Shown piece after piece: positions 36,901 to 46,173 of a stretch of DNA of 59,911 bases. The stretch comes from Acidobacteriota bacterium. Its GTDB lineage: Bacteria; Acidobacteriota; Vicinamibacteria; Vicinamibacterales; SCN-69-37. Made by a program: the position numbers and the translations under genes. The notes under the pieces are model-generated. The model was given only the letters and a program-made list of their open reading frames with translations. It had not been told where the DNA came from and ran no database searches. The stretch is taken from positions 1-59,911 of the forward strand of contig JADYYY010000018.1 of NCBI GenBank assembly GCA_020853395.1. The letters are read 5' to 3'. The first letter of the stretch is position 1. Each line of letters opens with the position of its first letter.

Positions 36901-38033
36901 TACTCCGCGGTGAAGGTCATCGTCGATCCGCCGGGCTGGCCGAGCGGCGCGATCGCGTAGCTGAACCGCGTCTCGCCGCCGAGCAGGTCGGCTTCGCCGT
37001 GCGGCACGACGAAGTGCGCGGGCGTCCACTCGAGCGCGCCGTGGAGCCGGTGGAACTCCAGGCCGTTCACGCTCGCATCCTCGCTCGTGAACTCGCCCGC
37101 GAGCCGGCGGCCGCCCTTGAAGAGGTGGAACACGCCGGTGAACTCCCCCTGGCCCCGGAGCCGCCACGCCTCGTTCGCGAAGAAGATGCCGCGCATCGTC
37201 TCGAAATCGACCGTGGACTGGACGTTGTAGGTCTGCTCGGGCCAGCGCGTGAAGTCCACGTTGCCGCTGACGTGCGAGACGCTGCCGTCGGTGACGAGGT
37301 CGATGTGGTGGAGCGACACGCGCGGGCCGTCGAGGACGAACCGCGTGCTCAGATCCGTCTTCATCGGCCGATAGCTCTGGATCGCGACCGCGCCGCCGGA
37401 GAACGACGCCGTGCCGACGTACTGCTTCAAGTTCTCCGCCCGGACGAGCGCGAACTGCAGGTTCGGCGCGTCGACCGACCAGGGCGTCAGGTGGTCGTCG
37501 TAGGTGAAGTGCCCGCGGTTCGCGAACACGTTGACGGTGACGGTGAACGGCGATTTCCGCCCGCTCGGCGGCCCCTTCGGCGTCAGGCGCGGCTGGCTCG
37601 ATCCGTCGGCCCAGTTCTCGATCACCATGTGCCAGCTCGTCAGCCACAGCCACACGGTGACCTGGCGGCGGACGAGCGTCCACGGCGACACGACGGCGTA
37701 GATCCGGCCCGCCGTGAAGAACGGCCGATCGCCCGCGTGCTTCCCCTCGATGACGACATCGTCCAGCGCGAAGACGCCGGGCACGAGCGTGGCGCTCACG
37801 CGGCCGACGTGCATCGGCCGCTCGAGGTAGTCCGAGGCGCGGCGTTCGACGAAGGGCTTGACCTGCGGGAACCGGCCCAGATCGATCGTGATGACGAGCA
37901 GCAGCATCGCCGCCACCACGGCGGCGGCGACGGCCAGCAGCCGCCTGACCCAACGCAGCGTGCGGCGACCGCTTCCCGATGGCGGCGCGCCGGCTTCGGA
38001 CGCATTGGCGGGCGGGGGAGAAGCCTCGCTCAC
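33906..38033 (-). CDS. tamB: TamB/AsmA-like translocation and assembly protein
   Basis: 1375 residues, a bit longer than E. coli TamB. N-terminal membrane anchor LLAVAAAVVAAMLLLVITI at about 32-50, then DLGRFPQVKPFVERRASDYL, an AsmA-like opening. The body is a long beta-taco region of repeated strands. The C-terminal TamB domain has FDLRAETRPRLSGQTYNI, ITGQFDQLTPTLTSDP, ILALIFGALPN and a final FLTYSRTVG and DFRIRYLR. It bridges inner and outer membranes and, with its Omp85 partner, moves phospholipid and aids barrel assembly. Coupled by TTGA to that partner. GTG start with TAAGCT 6 bases before. Confidence 0.88.
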   Translation of the reverse strand: MSEASPPPANASEAGAPPSGSGRRTLRWVRRLLAVAAAVVAAMLLLVITIDLGRFPQVKPFVERRASDYLERPMHVGRVSATLVPGVFALDDVVIEGKHAGDRPFFTAGRIYAVVSPWTLVRRQVTVWLWLTSWHMVIENWADGSSQPRLTPKGPPSGRKSPFTVTVNVFANRGHFTYDDHLTPWSVDAPNLQFALVRAENLKQYVGTASFSGGAVAIQSYRPMKTDLSTRFVLDGPRVSLHHIDLVTDGSVSHVSGNVDFTRWPEQTYNVQSTVDFETMRGIFFANEAWRLRGQGEFTGVFHLFKGGRRLAGEFTSEDASVNGLEFHRLHGALEWTPAHFVVPHGEADLLGGETRFSYAIAPLGQPGGSTMTFTAEYRDVALLQVNQLASLKSLELAGRADGSFNLTWPSGRFGSERRGHGHTVVRAPDGVEVASAELSPVPRAIVEEPEPFVAARPLTPLPVAADVEYDLGPDGWTFQDSWAATPFTYVRFNGRLGGTGASEFPFRVTSHDWQESDRVLARIMTALAGPTSAIQVGGRGTFDGVMTGSFSAPRIAGRAYGESTRVWDVTWGTAQADVVIEGGYVDIRNSRVTNGSGGAIVADGRYALGFRRDDREEIAARVRLTAWPMVDLRHAFQLDDWPVDGVIGEADLQLEGQYRRMFGAGRLRIDRGAAWGERFEDAQGDLELEGTGLRVHRIEMRKGPGLIRGDARIGWDGTYAFQADGEAVAVEQLDAFKLEQAPLSGRLRFTATGAGAFSSPTYAFRGVIDDLFAGDQGVGRVQGQFRVAGRTLVIERVVANSGLLDVDARGAISLDELYDGTLHFRFTESSLDPYLKFVAPAISPYTRAIVSGSLDVSGPLRTPMDLTVGVTIDDAALTLYDYELRNDGAVQLAFGEGGFAIQRFALRGSDTSLVLSGGADVRGRRWHMSAAGDASLSILQLFFQGITTSGGATLNAALEGSFEAPALTGQAVVANGRLRPLASIHSLEAINGPITFDGTAIRMDGLTGRIGGGDVTFGGTVAIDGYRLSEYNLTAVGRAMRLRYPAGFTSTVNMDLVLGGPLAAPRLTGTVDVLRAQLTSGVVDGDLLGLAAAGAAGGGGTGEAGGASLAEQGTALQLDIQVRAPRMAFVNTKTARIEGSADLRIGGTFDRPSMTGAIDIAGGEWLFNGNRYFIREGSVDFANPNQVEPIFDLRAETRPRLSGQTYNIDIRITGQFDQLTPTLTSDPFLPEADILALIFGALPNADTAEQRALLSPQESQQRWMQTAMATLLASPISSRVGEVVERFSSLDTVQITPLLESEVAFQQFNPTARITLGKRIAPRVFLTYSRTVGTSALRDEIIVLEYDQNDRVSWVLSRNEDRTLALDFRIRYLR

Positions 38034-38039
38034 TCGTCC

Positions 38040-38045
38040 AGCTTA
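38040..38045 (-). promoter_or_regulatory. -10-like TAAGCT box before tamB
   Basis: TAAGCT on the minus strand is followed by 6 bases and the GTG at 38033, the leaderless layout again. Confidence 0.4.
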
Positions 38046-38097
38046 CAAGAATGAAGGCAGGGGTCGGCCCTCGCCTCTGACGTCGGACCGCCTGCTG

Positions 38098-39156
38098 TCA
38101 GGCTGGCCGGCGCCTGCTCCGGGCATCGCGTCCGGTGTCTTTCAGCCTCCCCGCCGCCAGCCGCGCGCTCGCCTGATCGATGACGACGGCGACGATGATG
38201 GCGCAGCCGATGATGATCCACTCGTAGTTCTGGTCGAAGTGCAGCGTCCGGATCGACTGGCGGATCAGCACGATGAGCAACGCGCCGAGCAGCGCGTTGA
38301 CGGCGCTCCCCTTCCCGCCAGACAGCGACGCGCCGCCGACGACGGCCGAGGCGATGACGTAGAGCTCGTAGCCGGTGGCGTCGGCGCAGGATGCCGAGCC
38401 GTAGAAGCTCGCGCCCATGAAGGCGGCGATCCCGGCGGTCAACCCCGACAGCACGAACACGCCGATGCGGACGCGGCCGACCGGGACGCCCGAGAAACGG
38501 CTCGCCTCGGCGTTGCCGCCGACGGCGAACACGTACCGTCCCGCGACGGTGTACGAGAGATAGAGGCTCCCGGCAATCGCGACGAGGAGCATGACGAGCA
38601 TCGGGACCGGATACAGCGACTCGCCCAGGCCGAGCGACGCCTTCGTCACGCGCGTGAGCAGGTTCGGCACGAGGATGCTCTCCGCGCCGCTCACGACGAA
38701 CGCGATGCCACGGACGATCCACATCGTGCCGAGCGTGATGATGAACGGGTGCACGCCGAGGCCGACGACGAGCAGGCCGTTGAGCGCGCCGACGGCCAGC
38801 CCCACGCCGAGCGAGACGACGAGGCCGAGCCCCACGACCGAGACCGCGTCGGCGCCGCCCGCGCTTCGCAGGGCCATCGCGGTGAGCACGCCGGCCAGCG
38901 CGTAGACGGAGCCCACCGAGAGATCGATGCCGCCGGCGATGATCACGATCGTCGCGCCGACGGCCATGATCGCGAAGAAGCTCGCATCGGTCGCCGTCTG
39001 GATCAGCGTGTAGGAATTCAGGAAGTTGTTCACCTCGAGGCCCGTGCGCGGGTCGACGTGCGAGCCGGCGAACGCCGTGAGGACGGCGCCGAGGAGCAGG
39101 ATCACGAGCACCAGTCCGGCCTGCGGCGAGGCGAGCATCCGCTTGAGCATGCGCAA
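38098..39156 (-). CDS. Sugar-type ABC transporter permease (RbsC/XylH family)
   Basis: 352 residues, about ten membrane segments. ATIVIIAGGIDLSVGSVYALAG is the hallmark BPD_transp_2 segment, GVHPFIITLGTMWIVRGIAF the next, and GASLSGGKGSAVNALLGALL the cytoplasmic-loop glycine motif. Members form the channel of importers for ribose, xylose and similar sugars with an ATPase (RbsA type) and a binding protein. Neither partner is in the window: pckG is 2 bases upstream and tamB follows. So either the other parts are elsewhere or this permease is orphaned. Substrate unknown. Confidence 0.88.
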   Translation of the reverse strand: MRMLKRMLASPQAGLVLVILLLGAVLTAFAGSHVDPRTGLEVNNFLNSYTLIQTATDASFFAIMAVGATIVIIAGGIDLSVGSVYALAGVLTAMALRSAGGADAVSVVGLGLVVSLGVGLAVGALNGLLVVGLGVHPFIITLGTMWIVRGIAFVVSGAESILVPNLLTRVTKASLGLGESLYPVPMLVMLLVAIAGSLYLSYTVAGRYVFAVGGNAEASRFSGVPVGRVRIGVFVLSGLTAGIAAFMGASFYGSASCADATGYELYVIASAVVGGASLSGGKGSAVNALLGALLIVLIRQSIRTLHFDQNYEWIIIGCAIIVAVVIDQASARLAAGRLKDTGRDARSRRRPA

Positions 39157-39158
39157 CG

Positions 39159-41006
39159 CTACAGCCGGCAGATCAAGAGCTCGCGTTCGTACACCAGCTC
39201 GGGCGGCAGCCGGTCGTGCAGATCGAAGAACAGCTCTTCCTGCTCGATCACCTCACGGCGCCACTCGGCGCGATCGACCGCCTGCAGCGTCTCGAACTCG
39301 TCTCGCGGGAACGCGAGCCCGGTCCAGTCCACGTCTTCGTAGCGCGGCATCCACCCGATGGGCGTCTCTCGGGCGAGCACCCGGCCGCGGACGCGGCCGA
39401 CGATCCACTCGAGCACGCGCAGGTTCTCGCGGAATCCCGGCCAGAGGTAACGGCCCTGCGCGTCGCGGCGGAACCAGTTCACGTGGAAGATCTTCGGCGT
39501 CTCGGCGAGCTCGCGCTGCATGCGGATCCAGTGCCGGAAGTAGTCGCCCATGTGGTAGCCGCAGAACGGCAGCATCGCCATCGGGTCGCGGCGGACGCGT
39601 CCGACGGCCCCGGCCGCCGCCGCGGTCGTCTCCGATCCCATCGTCGCGGCGCCGTAGACGCCGGCGGTCCAGTTGAACGACTGATAGACGAGCGGCATCG
39701 TCGCCGCGCGGCGTCCGCCGAAGACGAACGCGCTGATCGGCACGCCGTCGGGGCGCTCCCAGTCGCCGTCGATGATCGGCACCTGGCGGGCCGGCGCCGT
39801 GAAGCGCGCGTTGGGATGCGCGGCGGTCGCGCCGGTGCGGGCCGCGATCTCGGGCGACCAGGTCTTGCCCTGCCAGTCGAGGCATTCGGCCGGCGGCTCC
39901 TCGGTCATGCCCTCCCACCAGACGCCGCCGTCGGGCGTGAGCGCGGTGTTCGTGAAGATCGTGTTGCGGCGGATCGTCTCGATCGCATTCGGGTTGGTCA
40001 GCGCGGACGTGCCCGGCGCGACGCCGAAGACGCCGGCCTCGGGATTGATGGCCCGCAGGCGCCCGCTCGCGTCCGGTTTGATCCAGGCGATGTCGTCGCC
40101 GACCATCGTCACCTTCCAGTCGCGCAGGCCGTCGGGCGGGATCAGCATCGCGAGGTTGGTCTTGCCGCACGCGCTCGGAAACGCCCCGGCGATGTAGGTC
40201 TTCTCGCCGTGCGGATCCTCGAGGCCGAGGATCAGCATGTGCTCGGCCATCCAGTGCTCGTCGCGCGCCATGTTCGACGCGATCCGCAGGCCGAAGCACT
40301 TCTTGCCGAGCAGCGCGTTGCCGCCGTAACCGGATCCGTACGACCAGATCTCGCGCGTCTCCGGGAAGTGGACGATGTACTTCTCCTCGTTGCAGGGCCA
40401 GGGCACGTCGGCGTCGCCGGGCGCGAGCGGCGCGCCCACGCTGTGCAGGCACGGCACCACGCGTTTGACGCCGCGATCGATCTCGCGCAGCACCGGCAGG
40501 CCGATCCTGGCCATGATGCGCGTGCTCACGACCACGTACGGCGAATCGGTGAGCTGGACGCCGATCTGCGACATCGCGGATCCGACCGTGCCCATGCTGA
40601 ACGCCAGCACGTACATCGTCCGGCCCTGCATGGCGCCGTCGAAGACTTCCTTGAGCCGGCGGCGCATCTCGAACGGGTTGACCCAGTTGTTGGTGGGACC
40701 GGCGCTGTCCTTGGAGAGGGAGCAGACGAACGTCCGCTGCTCGACGCGCGCGACGTCGCTCGGGTGCGAGCGCGCGTAGTAGCAGCCGGGCCAGCGATCC
40801 TCGTCGAGCTTCGTGAACGTCCCGGCGCGCAGGAGGCCGGCGCAGAGATACTCGTGCTCTTCGTCGGAGCCGTCCACCCAGTGCACCGCCGCGGGCCGCG
40901 TCAGCGCCCGCATCTTGTCGACCCACTTCAGCAGGTGCGCGTTGGAGGCCAACGGCGCCGACGGATCGCGCGACAGGGACGGAGGTTTGGCCACGGGCGA
41001 CGACAT
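39159..41006 (-). CDS. pckG: Phosphoenolpyruvate carboxykinase (GTP)
   Basis: 615 residues, the usual length. Converts oxaloacetate and GTP to PEP and CO2 in gluconeogenesis. [15 protein letters not shown] is the phosphate-binding loop with catalytic Cys; [12 protein letters not shown] holds the metal-binding Asp pair; [19 protein letters not shown] and [12 protein letters not shown] follow as in the GTP type. C-terminal [20 protein letters not shown] is typical. It precedes the lone permease by 2 bases. Its ATG has a TAAGCT box about 15 bases upstream. 41007-41129 contains no gene. Confidence 0.97.
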   Translation of the reverse strand: MSSPVAKPPSLSRDPSAPLASNAHLLKWVDKMRALTRPAAVHWVDGSDEEHEYLCAGLLRAGTFTKLDEDRWPGCYYARSHPSDVARVEQRTFVCSLSKDSAGPTNNWVNPFEMRRRLKEVFDGAMQGRTMYVLAFSMGTVGSAMSQIGVQLTDSPYVVVSTRIMARIGLPVLREIDRGVKRVVPCLHSVGAPLAPGDADVPWPCNEEKYIVHFPETREIWSYGSGYGGNALLGKKCFGLRIASNMARDEHWMAEHMLILGLEDPHGEKTYIAGAFPSACGKTNLAMLIPPDGLRDWKVTMVGDDIAWIKPDASGRLRAINPEAGVFGVAPGTSALTNPNAIETIRRNTIFTNTALTPDGGVWWEGMTEEPPAECLDWQGKTWSPEIAARTGATAAHPNARFTAPARQVPIIDGDWERPDGVPISAFVFGGRRAATMPLVYQSFNWTAGVYGAATMGSETTAAAAGAVGRVRRDPMAMLPFCGYHMGDYFRHWIRMQRELAETPKIFHVNWFRRDAQGRYLWPGFRENLRVLEWIVGRVRGRVLARETPIGWMPRYEDVDWTGLAFPRDEFETLQAVDRAEWRREVIEQEELFFDLHDRLPPELVYERELLICRL

Positions 41007-41129
41007 CGGTGAGTGGCAGCCAGCTTACAGCACTCACGCTCGACGCCGCAGCAACGGCGATGCGCGGTAGGGGGCTCCTTTCGAATCCTTGGATCGCGAT
41101 AGCGGAGAAGACGCGGAAGGCCATCGCCA

Positions 41130-41170
41130 AGAAAGCCCGGCGGCCCGTTACGGCCGGATTAGGGCTTTCT
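41130..41170 (-). terminator. Hairpin at the end of the 41159 PIN gene
   Basis: AGAAAGCCC (41130-41138) pairs with GGGCTTTCT (41162-41170); inside, GGCGGCC and GGCCGG can extend it. The stop codon (41159-41161) is inside the structure. Likely the transcript end of the large-partner/PIN module. Confidence 0.5.
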
Positions 41171-41695
41171 CGGTTTCTGGGGCGGCTCTGCTGTCGCCGG
41201 AAGGTCCAGCTGCTGAGGTGGAGGCGGCGGGAGGTCGTCGAGCCCTTTGCGGGTGAGTCCCGCTGTGGCGCACAGGGCTACGAGGTCGCCGTCGTTTGAG
41301 TAGACGCAATCGACTTGGTTGACCTTTGCAATAGCCACGAGCTGCCAGTCAACTTTCACCTTCTGCCACGCGCCTGTCGCTCCACCGCGCTTGTTGCCGG
41401 CATCGCGAGCTTTCCGCATCAGCGATGCGGCTTCTATGGCTGCACGAGTATCGAACGGCTGAATGTCGAACGCGACGTTGTCAGCCATCTGCGCCAAGTA
41501 TTCCGGCCCGTCATCGCCAGCGAGGACAAGGAATTCTCCAAGGACCGGGGCGGGGACGATGATCTTCGACCGTTCGGCCGACAGCGTTTCGATGAAATGT
41601 TCGATCCGGCGCTGTAGATCCGGAACCGGTTTCGGCGGTCTCGCATCTGGACGGAACGTCAGCGTCAACATCACGGCATCGAAGGCGACCCTCAC
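41159..41695 (-). CDS. PIN-domain ribonuclease downstream of a second large partner
   Basis: 178 residues. VAFDAVMLTLTFRP carries the first Asp; VPAPVLGEFLVLAGDD the conserved Glu; KVDWQLVAIAKVNQVDCVY and SNDGDLVALC the acidic C-terminal sites. It is longer than VapC (about 130-140) through an insertion rich in Lys/Gly (NKRGGATGAW) and a Pro-rich tail (PPPPPQQLDLP). GTG start overlaps the partner stop by GTGA, so the two are translationally coupled. Same gene order as at 6079-7460. GC is lower than in flanking pckG and the carboxylase genes. Confidence 0.8.
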   Translation of the reverse strand: MRVAFDAVMLTLTFRPDARPPKPVPDLQRRIEHFIETLSAERSKIIVPAPVLGEFLVLAGDDGPEYLAQMADNVAFDIQPFDTRAAIEAASLMRKARDAGNKRGGATGAWQKVKVDWQLVAIAKVNQVDCVYSNDGDLVALCATAGLTRKGLDDLPPPPPQQLDLPATAEPPQKPRKP

Positions 41696-42441
41696 TCGTC
41701 GTCTCCGCTGTGCGTGATGGCGAGAAGTTCGGCAATCGGGTCAGCATGGCTACGAAGCGACGTACCGAGCCCTTGAATTCGCCGCACCGCCTCGCCGACA
41801 GATTCATCCTTCAGCGGTCGAAACGCCTGAATTCTGAACCGGCGCATCTGCCACTCTCCATCCGCCTCTCGGAACCACGTTCCGACCCCGGTAACGCGAA
41901 TGGGAGCCTGAAACAAATAGGCCGCAATATCCTTGGCTACCGAGCGAGCGGCGAGACAGTTGTAGACGCGATGGCCGTCCTCCAAGTGAACCGGAACCGG
42001 ATCGCCTTCACCGCCGATCACAATCGGGATACCGTCGAGGGTTGCCTGTTGCTGCAGTGGTCCATACGACAGATCGCTGGACCGCTTCGCGCCCGGAAAG
42101 TAGATCAGCCGCTTACGAGCCTCGCCGCTCACATCGGCTAGCTCGCCGCTCGACCCGTCCTCGACCAGCATTTCGTCGATGCGTCGTCGAGCGCGTCGAG
42201 CCTCCTCTGGACCTTCATTGGCCCGCGCTTCGGCGACTCGCTTCTTGATTTTCGGTGCGGCTTCCCAATTCGCTCTGGCGACCGCTCGCGTGCTGCCTGC
42301 GATCAGCTTGTCGAAGTGGACAGACTGCGTCTCTCCCATCAACCGCGACAGTTCGAGAAGGTACTGAGCCAGACGCTCCATCGGAATCGTATCTGGCGAG
42401 TAGGCATCCAACCTGAACTCGAAGGAAACCTGCGGCATCAT
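41692..42441 (-). CDS. Uncharacterised large partner of a PIN gene, distant relative of the 6079 product
   Basis: 249 residues; ATG at 42441 with AGGAAG six bases upstream (an upstream in-frame ATG adds 20 non-conserved residues). Residues 5-31 give a strand then helix (FEFRLDAYSPDTIPMERL), 40-55 a short GSTRAV segment, 60-110 charged helices, and 150-205 a beta-rich end with NCLAARSVAKDIAAYLFQAP and IRVTGVGTWF. The order of parts follows the 328-residue protein at 6079: strand-helix start, GST segment, helices, then cysteine strand, AK-containing helix, P(V/I)R strand and Gly. No named family recognised. Encoded just before a PIN toxin, so it may be its antitoxin or a regulatory subunit. Confidence 0.7.
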   Translation of the reverse strand: MMPQVSFEFRLDAYSPDTIPMERLAQYLLELSRLMGETQSVHFDKLIAGSTRAVARANWEAAPKIKKRVAEARANEGPEEARRARRRIDEMLVEDGSSGELADVSGEARKRLIYFPGAKRSSDLSYGPLQQQATLDGIPIVIGGEGDPVPVHLEDGHRVYNCLAARSVAKDIAAYLFQAPIRVTGVGTWFREADGEWQMRRFRIQAFRPLKDESVGEAVRRIQGLGTSLRSHADPIAELLAITHSGDDE

Positions 42442-42550
42442 GGGGCGCTTCCTAGGGGATTCGCCTTTTGATCGTACCACTGGTTTCGCCACGCCGGTCA
42501 CTCTATCGGTACGCTCCGAAAAAGTCTTTGATAGTTGGCGTGATTCCGCG

Positions 42551-43090
42551 TCAGTCGATCCGTACGAGCAGCCGGCCGGCCTCGACCGACATGCCGTCGG
42601 CCACGGCGACCTCGACGACCGTACCGCCGCGGGCGGCGACGAGCTCGTTCTCCATCTTCATCGCTTCGATCACGACGACGCCCTGACGCGGCTCGACGCG
42701 ATCCCCTGGCCGCACCAGCACCCGGACGACGCGGCCGGGCATGGGCGACACGAGGCGCTGCTCGCCCGATCCGCCGGCGCTCCCGACGGCGCCGCGACGC
42801 AGGCGCCGCCCGTCGACGACGGCCGCGACGCTCACGTGCGGCAGTTGGATCAGCCACTCGCCGTCCGGCCGCGGCGTCAGCGCCGCGTCCACGCAGCGGC
42901 CGGTCTCACGATGGACGATGCAGACACCGAGGTCGGTGGCGCGCATCTCGACCTCGCGCGGCTCGCCGGCCGGCGCCGCGCCCGCCTCCTGCACGCGCAC
43001 GCGGAACACGCCGCCGGCTGGTCCGGCGCCCTCCACCGGCTCGATCGACACCACGCGGACGCGGCCGTCGATCTCGACGTCGAACGTCAT
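42551..43090 (-). CDS. Biotin carboxyl carrier subunit of an acyl-CoA carboxylase
   Basis: 179 residues from the ATG at 43090, which overlaps the biotin carboxylase stop (ATGA); the longer open frame upstream is noise. The first ~100 residues are a beta domain of unclear role; residues ~110-178 are the biotinyl domain with VVVIEAMKMENELVA, whose Lys takes biotin, and the ending AGRLLVRID. It would swing carboxybiotin between the next two enzymes. The separate carrier, not fused to the carboxylase, is unlike propionyl-CoA carboxylase alpha of many bacteria. Confidence 0.9.
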   Translation of the reverse strand: MTFDVEIDGRVRVVSIEPVEGAGPAGGVFRVRVQEAGAAPAGEPREVEMRATDLGVCIVHRETGRCVDAALTPRPDGEWLIQLPHVSVAAVVDGRRLRRGAVGSAGGSGEQRLVSPMPGRVVRVLVRPGDRVEPRQGVVVIEAMKMENELVAARGGTVVEVAVADGMSVEAGRLLVRID

Positions 43091-44598
43091 CGCAGCGCGC
43101 CCAGCCTGGCGGCGCGCCGCCAGGTGCCCGACGACGGCGGCGTCGCGTCCGCCGGCGCGCGGTGCGCGCGGCACCACGCCGCGAACGCCGCCGCCATCGC
43201 CGCGTCGTCTTCGTCGCGCGGCGTCGGCTCGACGAAGCGGCGGCCGCCGCGCGCGGCGAGCACGCCGTCGAGGTACGTGGTGTCGACGCGGCCGGCGAGG
43301 AACTCGGGCTGACGCACGAGCCACTGGAAGAACGGCACGGTCGTCGCGATGCCGACGACGCGATACTCGTCGAGCGCGCGGCTGAGCCTGGCGATCGCCT
43401 CCGCACGCGTGTCGCCCCAGACGACGAGCTTCGAGATCATGGCGTCGTAGTGCACCGGGATCTCGAAGCCCGGGGCGACGCCGCGATCGTCGCGCACGCC
43501 CGGTCCACCCGGGACCGACAGCGCGCGGACGATGCCCGGAGACGGGCGGAATCCGGCGTCCGGGTCCTCGGCGTAGATGCGGCACTCGATCGCGTGGGCG
43601 CGGGGCACGAGCGCCTGCTCGGCCGGGATGCCGAGCCGCTCGCCGCGCGCGATCCGGATCTGCCATTGCACGAGATCGACGCCGGTCACGATCTCGGTGA
43701 TCGGATGCTCGACCTGCAGCCGCGTGTTCATCTCGAGGAAGTAGAGCTCCCCCGACGGGTCGAGCAGGAACTCGATCGTGCCGGCGTTCGTGTAGCCGGC
43801 CGCGCGTACGATCCGCGCGGCGGCGTCGGCCAGCGCGCGCCGCGTCGCCGGATCGATCGCCGGCGACGGCGACTCCTCCACGACTTTCTGGTGCCGGCGC
43901 TGGATCGAGCATTCCCGCTCGACGAACGGCAGCACGGCGCCGTGATCGTCGGCCAGCACCTGCACCTCGATGTGCCGGGGCGACGCGATCCGGCGCTCCA
44001 GATAGACGGTGCCGTCGCCGAAGGCCGACCGCGCCTCGGAGCGCGCCAGCCGAACCGCGGCGGCGAGCTCATCCGGCTGCTGCACCATCCTCAGGCCCTT
44101 GCCGCCGCCGCCGGCAACGGCCTTCACTAGCACGGGATAGCCGAGCCGCGCGGCCTCGGCCGCAATCGCGGCAACCGGCGCGGCCTCGTCGAACGGCGCG
44201 CCAGATCCCGGAACGACCGGCACGCCGGCCGCCGCGGCCACACGCCGTGCCGCGCTCTTGTCGCCCATCTGGGCGATCGCGGACGGCGGCGGGCCGATGA
44301 ACGTCAAGCCGGCCTGCCGGCACGCGTCGGCGAACGCCTCGTTCTCGGCGAGGAACCCGTAGCCCGGGTGCACGAACGCCGCGCCGGCGCGACAGCCGGC
44401 GTCCACGAGCCGCTCGACGTGCAGGTAGCTGTCCTGGGCCGGCGCCGGACCGATGTGCACGGCTTCGTCGGCGAGCCGCACGTGCAGCGCGTCGCGATCC
44501 GCGTCCGAGTACACGGCGACCGCCTGCAGGCCCATCTCGTGACAGGCGCGGATGATCCGGACCGCGATCTCGCCGCGGTTGGCGACCAGCACCTTCAT
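43087..44598 (-). CDS. Biotin carboxylase subunit of acyl-CoA carboxylase
   Basis: 503 residues. KVLVANRGEIAVRIIRACHE is the N-terminal signature; KAVAGGGGKGLRMV the ATP-grasp glycine loop; HIEVQVLADDHGAVL and FLEMNTRLQVEHPITE the metal and biotin sites. ATP-dependent carboxylation of carrier biotin. Length exceeds AccC (~450) by a C-terminal helical piece but there is no biotin domain. It lies 6 bases after the carboxyltransferase gene in a minus-strand operon with transaldolase upstream. Acetyl- or propionyl-CoA as final acceptor depends on the carboxyltransferase. Confidence 0.94.
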   Translation of the reverse strand: MKVLVANRGEIAVRIIRACHEMGLQAVAVYSDADRDALHVRLADEAVHIGPAPAQDSYLHVERLVDAGCRAGAAFVHPGYGFLAENEAFADACRQAGLTFIGPPPSAIAQMGDKSAARRVAAAAGVPVVPGSGAPFDEAAPVAAIAAEAARLGYPVLVKAVAGGGGKGLRMVQQPDELAAAVRLARSEARSAFGDGTVYLERRIASPRHIEVQVLADDHGAVLPFVERECSIQRRHQKVVEESPSPAIDPATRRALADAAARIVRAAGYTNAGTIEFLLDPSGELYFLEMNTRLQVEHPITEIVTGVDLVQWQIRIARGERLGIPAEQALVPRAHAIECRIYAEDPDAGFRPSPGIVRALSVPGGPGVRDDRGVAPGFEIPVHYDAMISKLVVWGDTRAEAIARLSRALDEYRVVGIATTVPFFQWLVRQPEFLAGRVDTTYLDGVLAARGGRRFVEPTPRDEDDAAMAAAFAAWCRAHRAPADATPPSSGTWRRAARLGALR

Positions 44599-44604
44599 GT
44601 CGCG

Positions 44605-46173
44605 TCAGAGCGGGATGTTCCCGTGCTTGCGCGGCGGGTTGCGATCGCGCTTGTGCGCGAGGGTGGCCAGCGCGGCGATGAGCTTCGTCCTCGTTCGCCG
44701 CGGCGCGATGATCTCGTCGACGAACCCGCGCGACGCGGCGACGAACGGGTTCGCCAGCTTCGCGCGGAACTCGGCGACGAGCTCCGCGCGGAGCGCCGGC
44801 GCATCGGCCGCCTCCGCCAGCTCGCGGCGATAGAGCACGTTCACCGCGCCTTCGGGCCCCATGACGGCGATCTCGGCCGTCGGAAAGGCGTAGTTGAAGT
44901 CGGTGCGGATGTGCTTGCTCGCCATGACGCAGTACGCGCCGCCGTACGCCTTGCGCGTGATCACCGTGATCTTCGGCACGGTCGCTTCCGCGTAGGCGTA
45001 GAGCAGCTTCGCGCCCGCGCGGATGATGCCGCCGTGCTCCTGGCGGACGCCGGGCAGGAACCCCGGCACGTCTTCGAACGTGACGAGCGGGATGTTGAAC
45101 GCGTCACAGAATCGGACGAACCGCGCGGCCTTCACGGACGCGTCGATGTCCAGGCAGCCGGCCAGCACGGCCGGCTGGTTCGCCACGATGCCGACCGGCT
45201 GGCCGGCCAGCCGCGCGAACCCGACGATGATGTTCCGCGCGAACTGGCGCTGCACCTCCAGGAACACGCCGTCGTCGACGACCGCGCCGATGAGCTCGTG
45301 CATGTCGTACGGCTGGTTCGGTTGCTCGGGCACGAGCGCGTCGAGCGCGGCCTCCTCGCGGTCGGACGGATCCGACGTCTCGCGGCGCGGCGCGTCGTCG
45401 AGGTTGTTCGACGGCAGGTAGCCGAGCAGCTCGCGGACGAGCTGGAGACACGCGCGATCGTCGGGGACGGCGAAGTGCGCGACGCCACTCGTCGCGTTGT
45501 GCGTCGTGGCGCCGCCGAGCTCTTCCTTCGTGACGTCCTCGTGCGTCACGGTCCGGATGACGTCCGGCCCGGTCACGAACATGTAGCTGCTGCCGTCCAC
45601 CATGATCGTGAAGTCGGTGATCGCCGGCGAGTAGACCGCGCCGCCGGCGCACGGCCCGAGGATCGCGGAGATCTGCGGCACGACGCCCGAGGCCAGCGTG
45701 TTGCGCAGGAAGATGTCGGCGTAGCCGCCGAGCGACACGACGCCCTCCTGGATGCGGGCGCCGCCCGAGTCGTTGAGCCCGACGATGGGCGCGCCGAGCT
45801 TGACCGCGAGGTCCATCACCTTGACGATTTTCGCGGCGTTGGTCTCGGAGAGCGATCCGCCGAACACGGTGAAGTCCTGCGCGAAGGCGAACACCGGACG
45901 GCCGTCCACGCGGCCGTGGCCGGAGACGACGCCATCGCCCGGGACGATCTCCTGCTCCATCCCGAAATCGCGGCAGCGATGGGTCACGAGCTTGTCGAGC
46001 TCTTCGAAGCTGCCGGGATCGAACAGCAGGTCGATCCGCTCGCGCGCCGTGAGCTTGTTGGCGGCGTGTTGGCGGCGAAGGCGGGCCGTGCCGCCGCCCT
46101 CTTCGGCGCGGCGCTCCAGATCGGCGAGGCGCTCGCGCGCCGACGCCGGCCCGGCAGGCGGGCGGTCGCTCAC
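44605..46173 (-). CDS. pccB: Acyl-CoA carboxylase carboxyltransferase (propionyl-CoA carboxylase beta type)
   Basis: 522 residues from GTG, overlapping the transaldolase stop (GTGA). N-terminal half: [38 protein letters not shown] and [16 protein letters not shown]; second half: [19 protein letters not shown] and [20 protein letters not shown]. This single-chain beta subunit carries both crotonase halves as in PccB/MmdA, unlike split AccA/AccD. With the carboxylase and carrier genes downstream it forms a complete propionyl- (or broad acyl-) CoA carboxylase, feeding methylmalonyl-CoA metabolism. Chain-length choice not readable here. Confidence 0.92.
   Translation of the reverse strand: MSDRPPAGPASARERLADLERRAEEGGGTARLRRQHAANKLTARERIDLLFDPGSFEELDKLVTHRCRDFGMEQEIVPGDGVVSGHGRVDGRPVFAFAQDFTVFGGSLSETNAAKIVKVMDLAVKLGAPIVGLNDSGGARIQEGVVSLGGYADIFLRNTLASGVVPQISAILGPCAGGAVYSPAITDFTIMVDGSSYMFVTGPDVIRTVTHEDVTKEELGGATTHNATSGVAHFAVPDDRACLQLVRELLGYLPSNNLDDAPRRETSDPSDREEAALDALVPEQPNQPYDMHELIGAVVDDGVFLEVQRQFARNIIVGFARLAGQPVGIVANQPAVLAGCLDIDASVKAARFVRFCDAFNIPLVTFEDVPGFLPGVRQEHGGIIRAGAKLLYAYAEATVPKITVITRKAYGGAYCVMASKHIRTDFNYAFPTAEIAVMGPEGAVNVLYRRELAEAADAPALRAELVAEFRAKLANPFVAASRGFVDEIIAPRRTRTKLIAALATLAHKRDRNPPRKHGNIPL

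Noticed and set aside
33831..38054. Very long plus-strand open frame opposite tamB
   Set aside because: Arg/Asp/His-rich composition without domains; it mirrors the third-position GC of tamB. The minus-strand product has a clear TamB domain.
41007..41158. Small Lys/Arg-rich frame (EKTRKAIAKKARRP)
   Set aside because: Too short, no start context, and part of it forms the terminator hairpin of the PIN gene.
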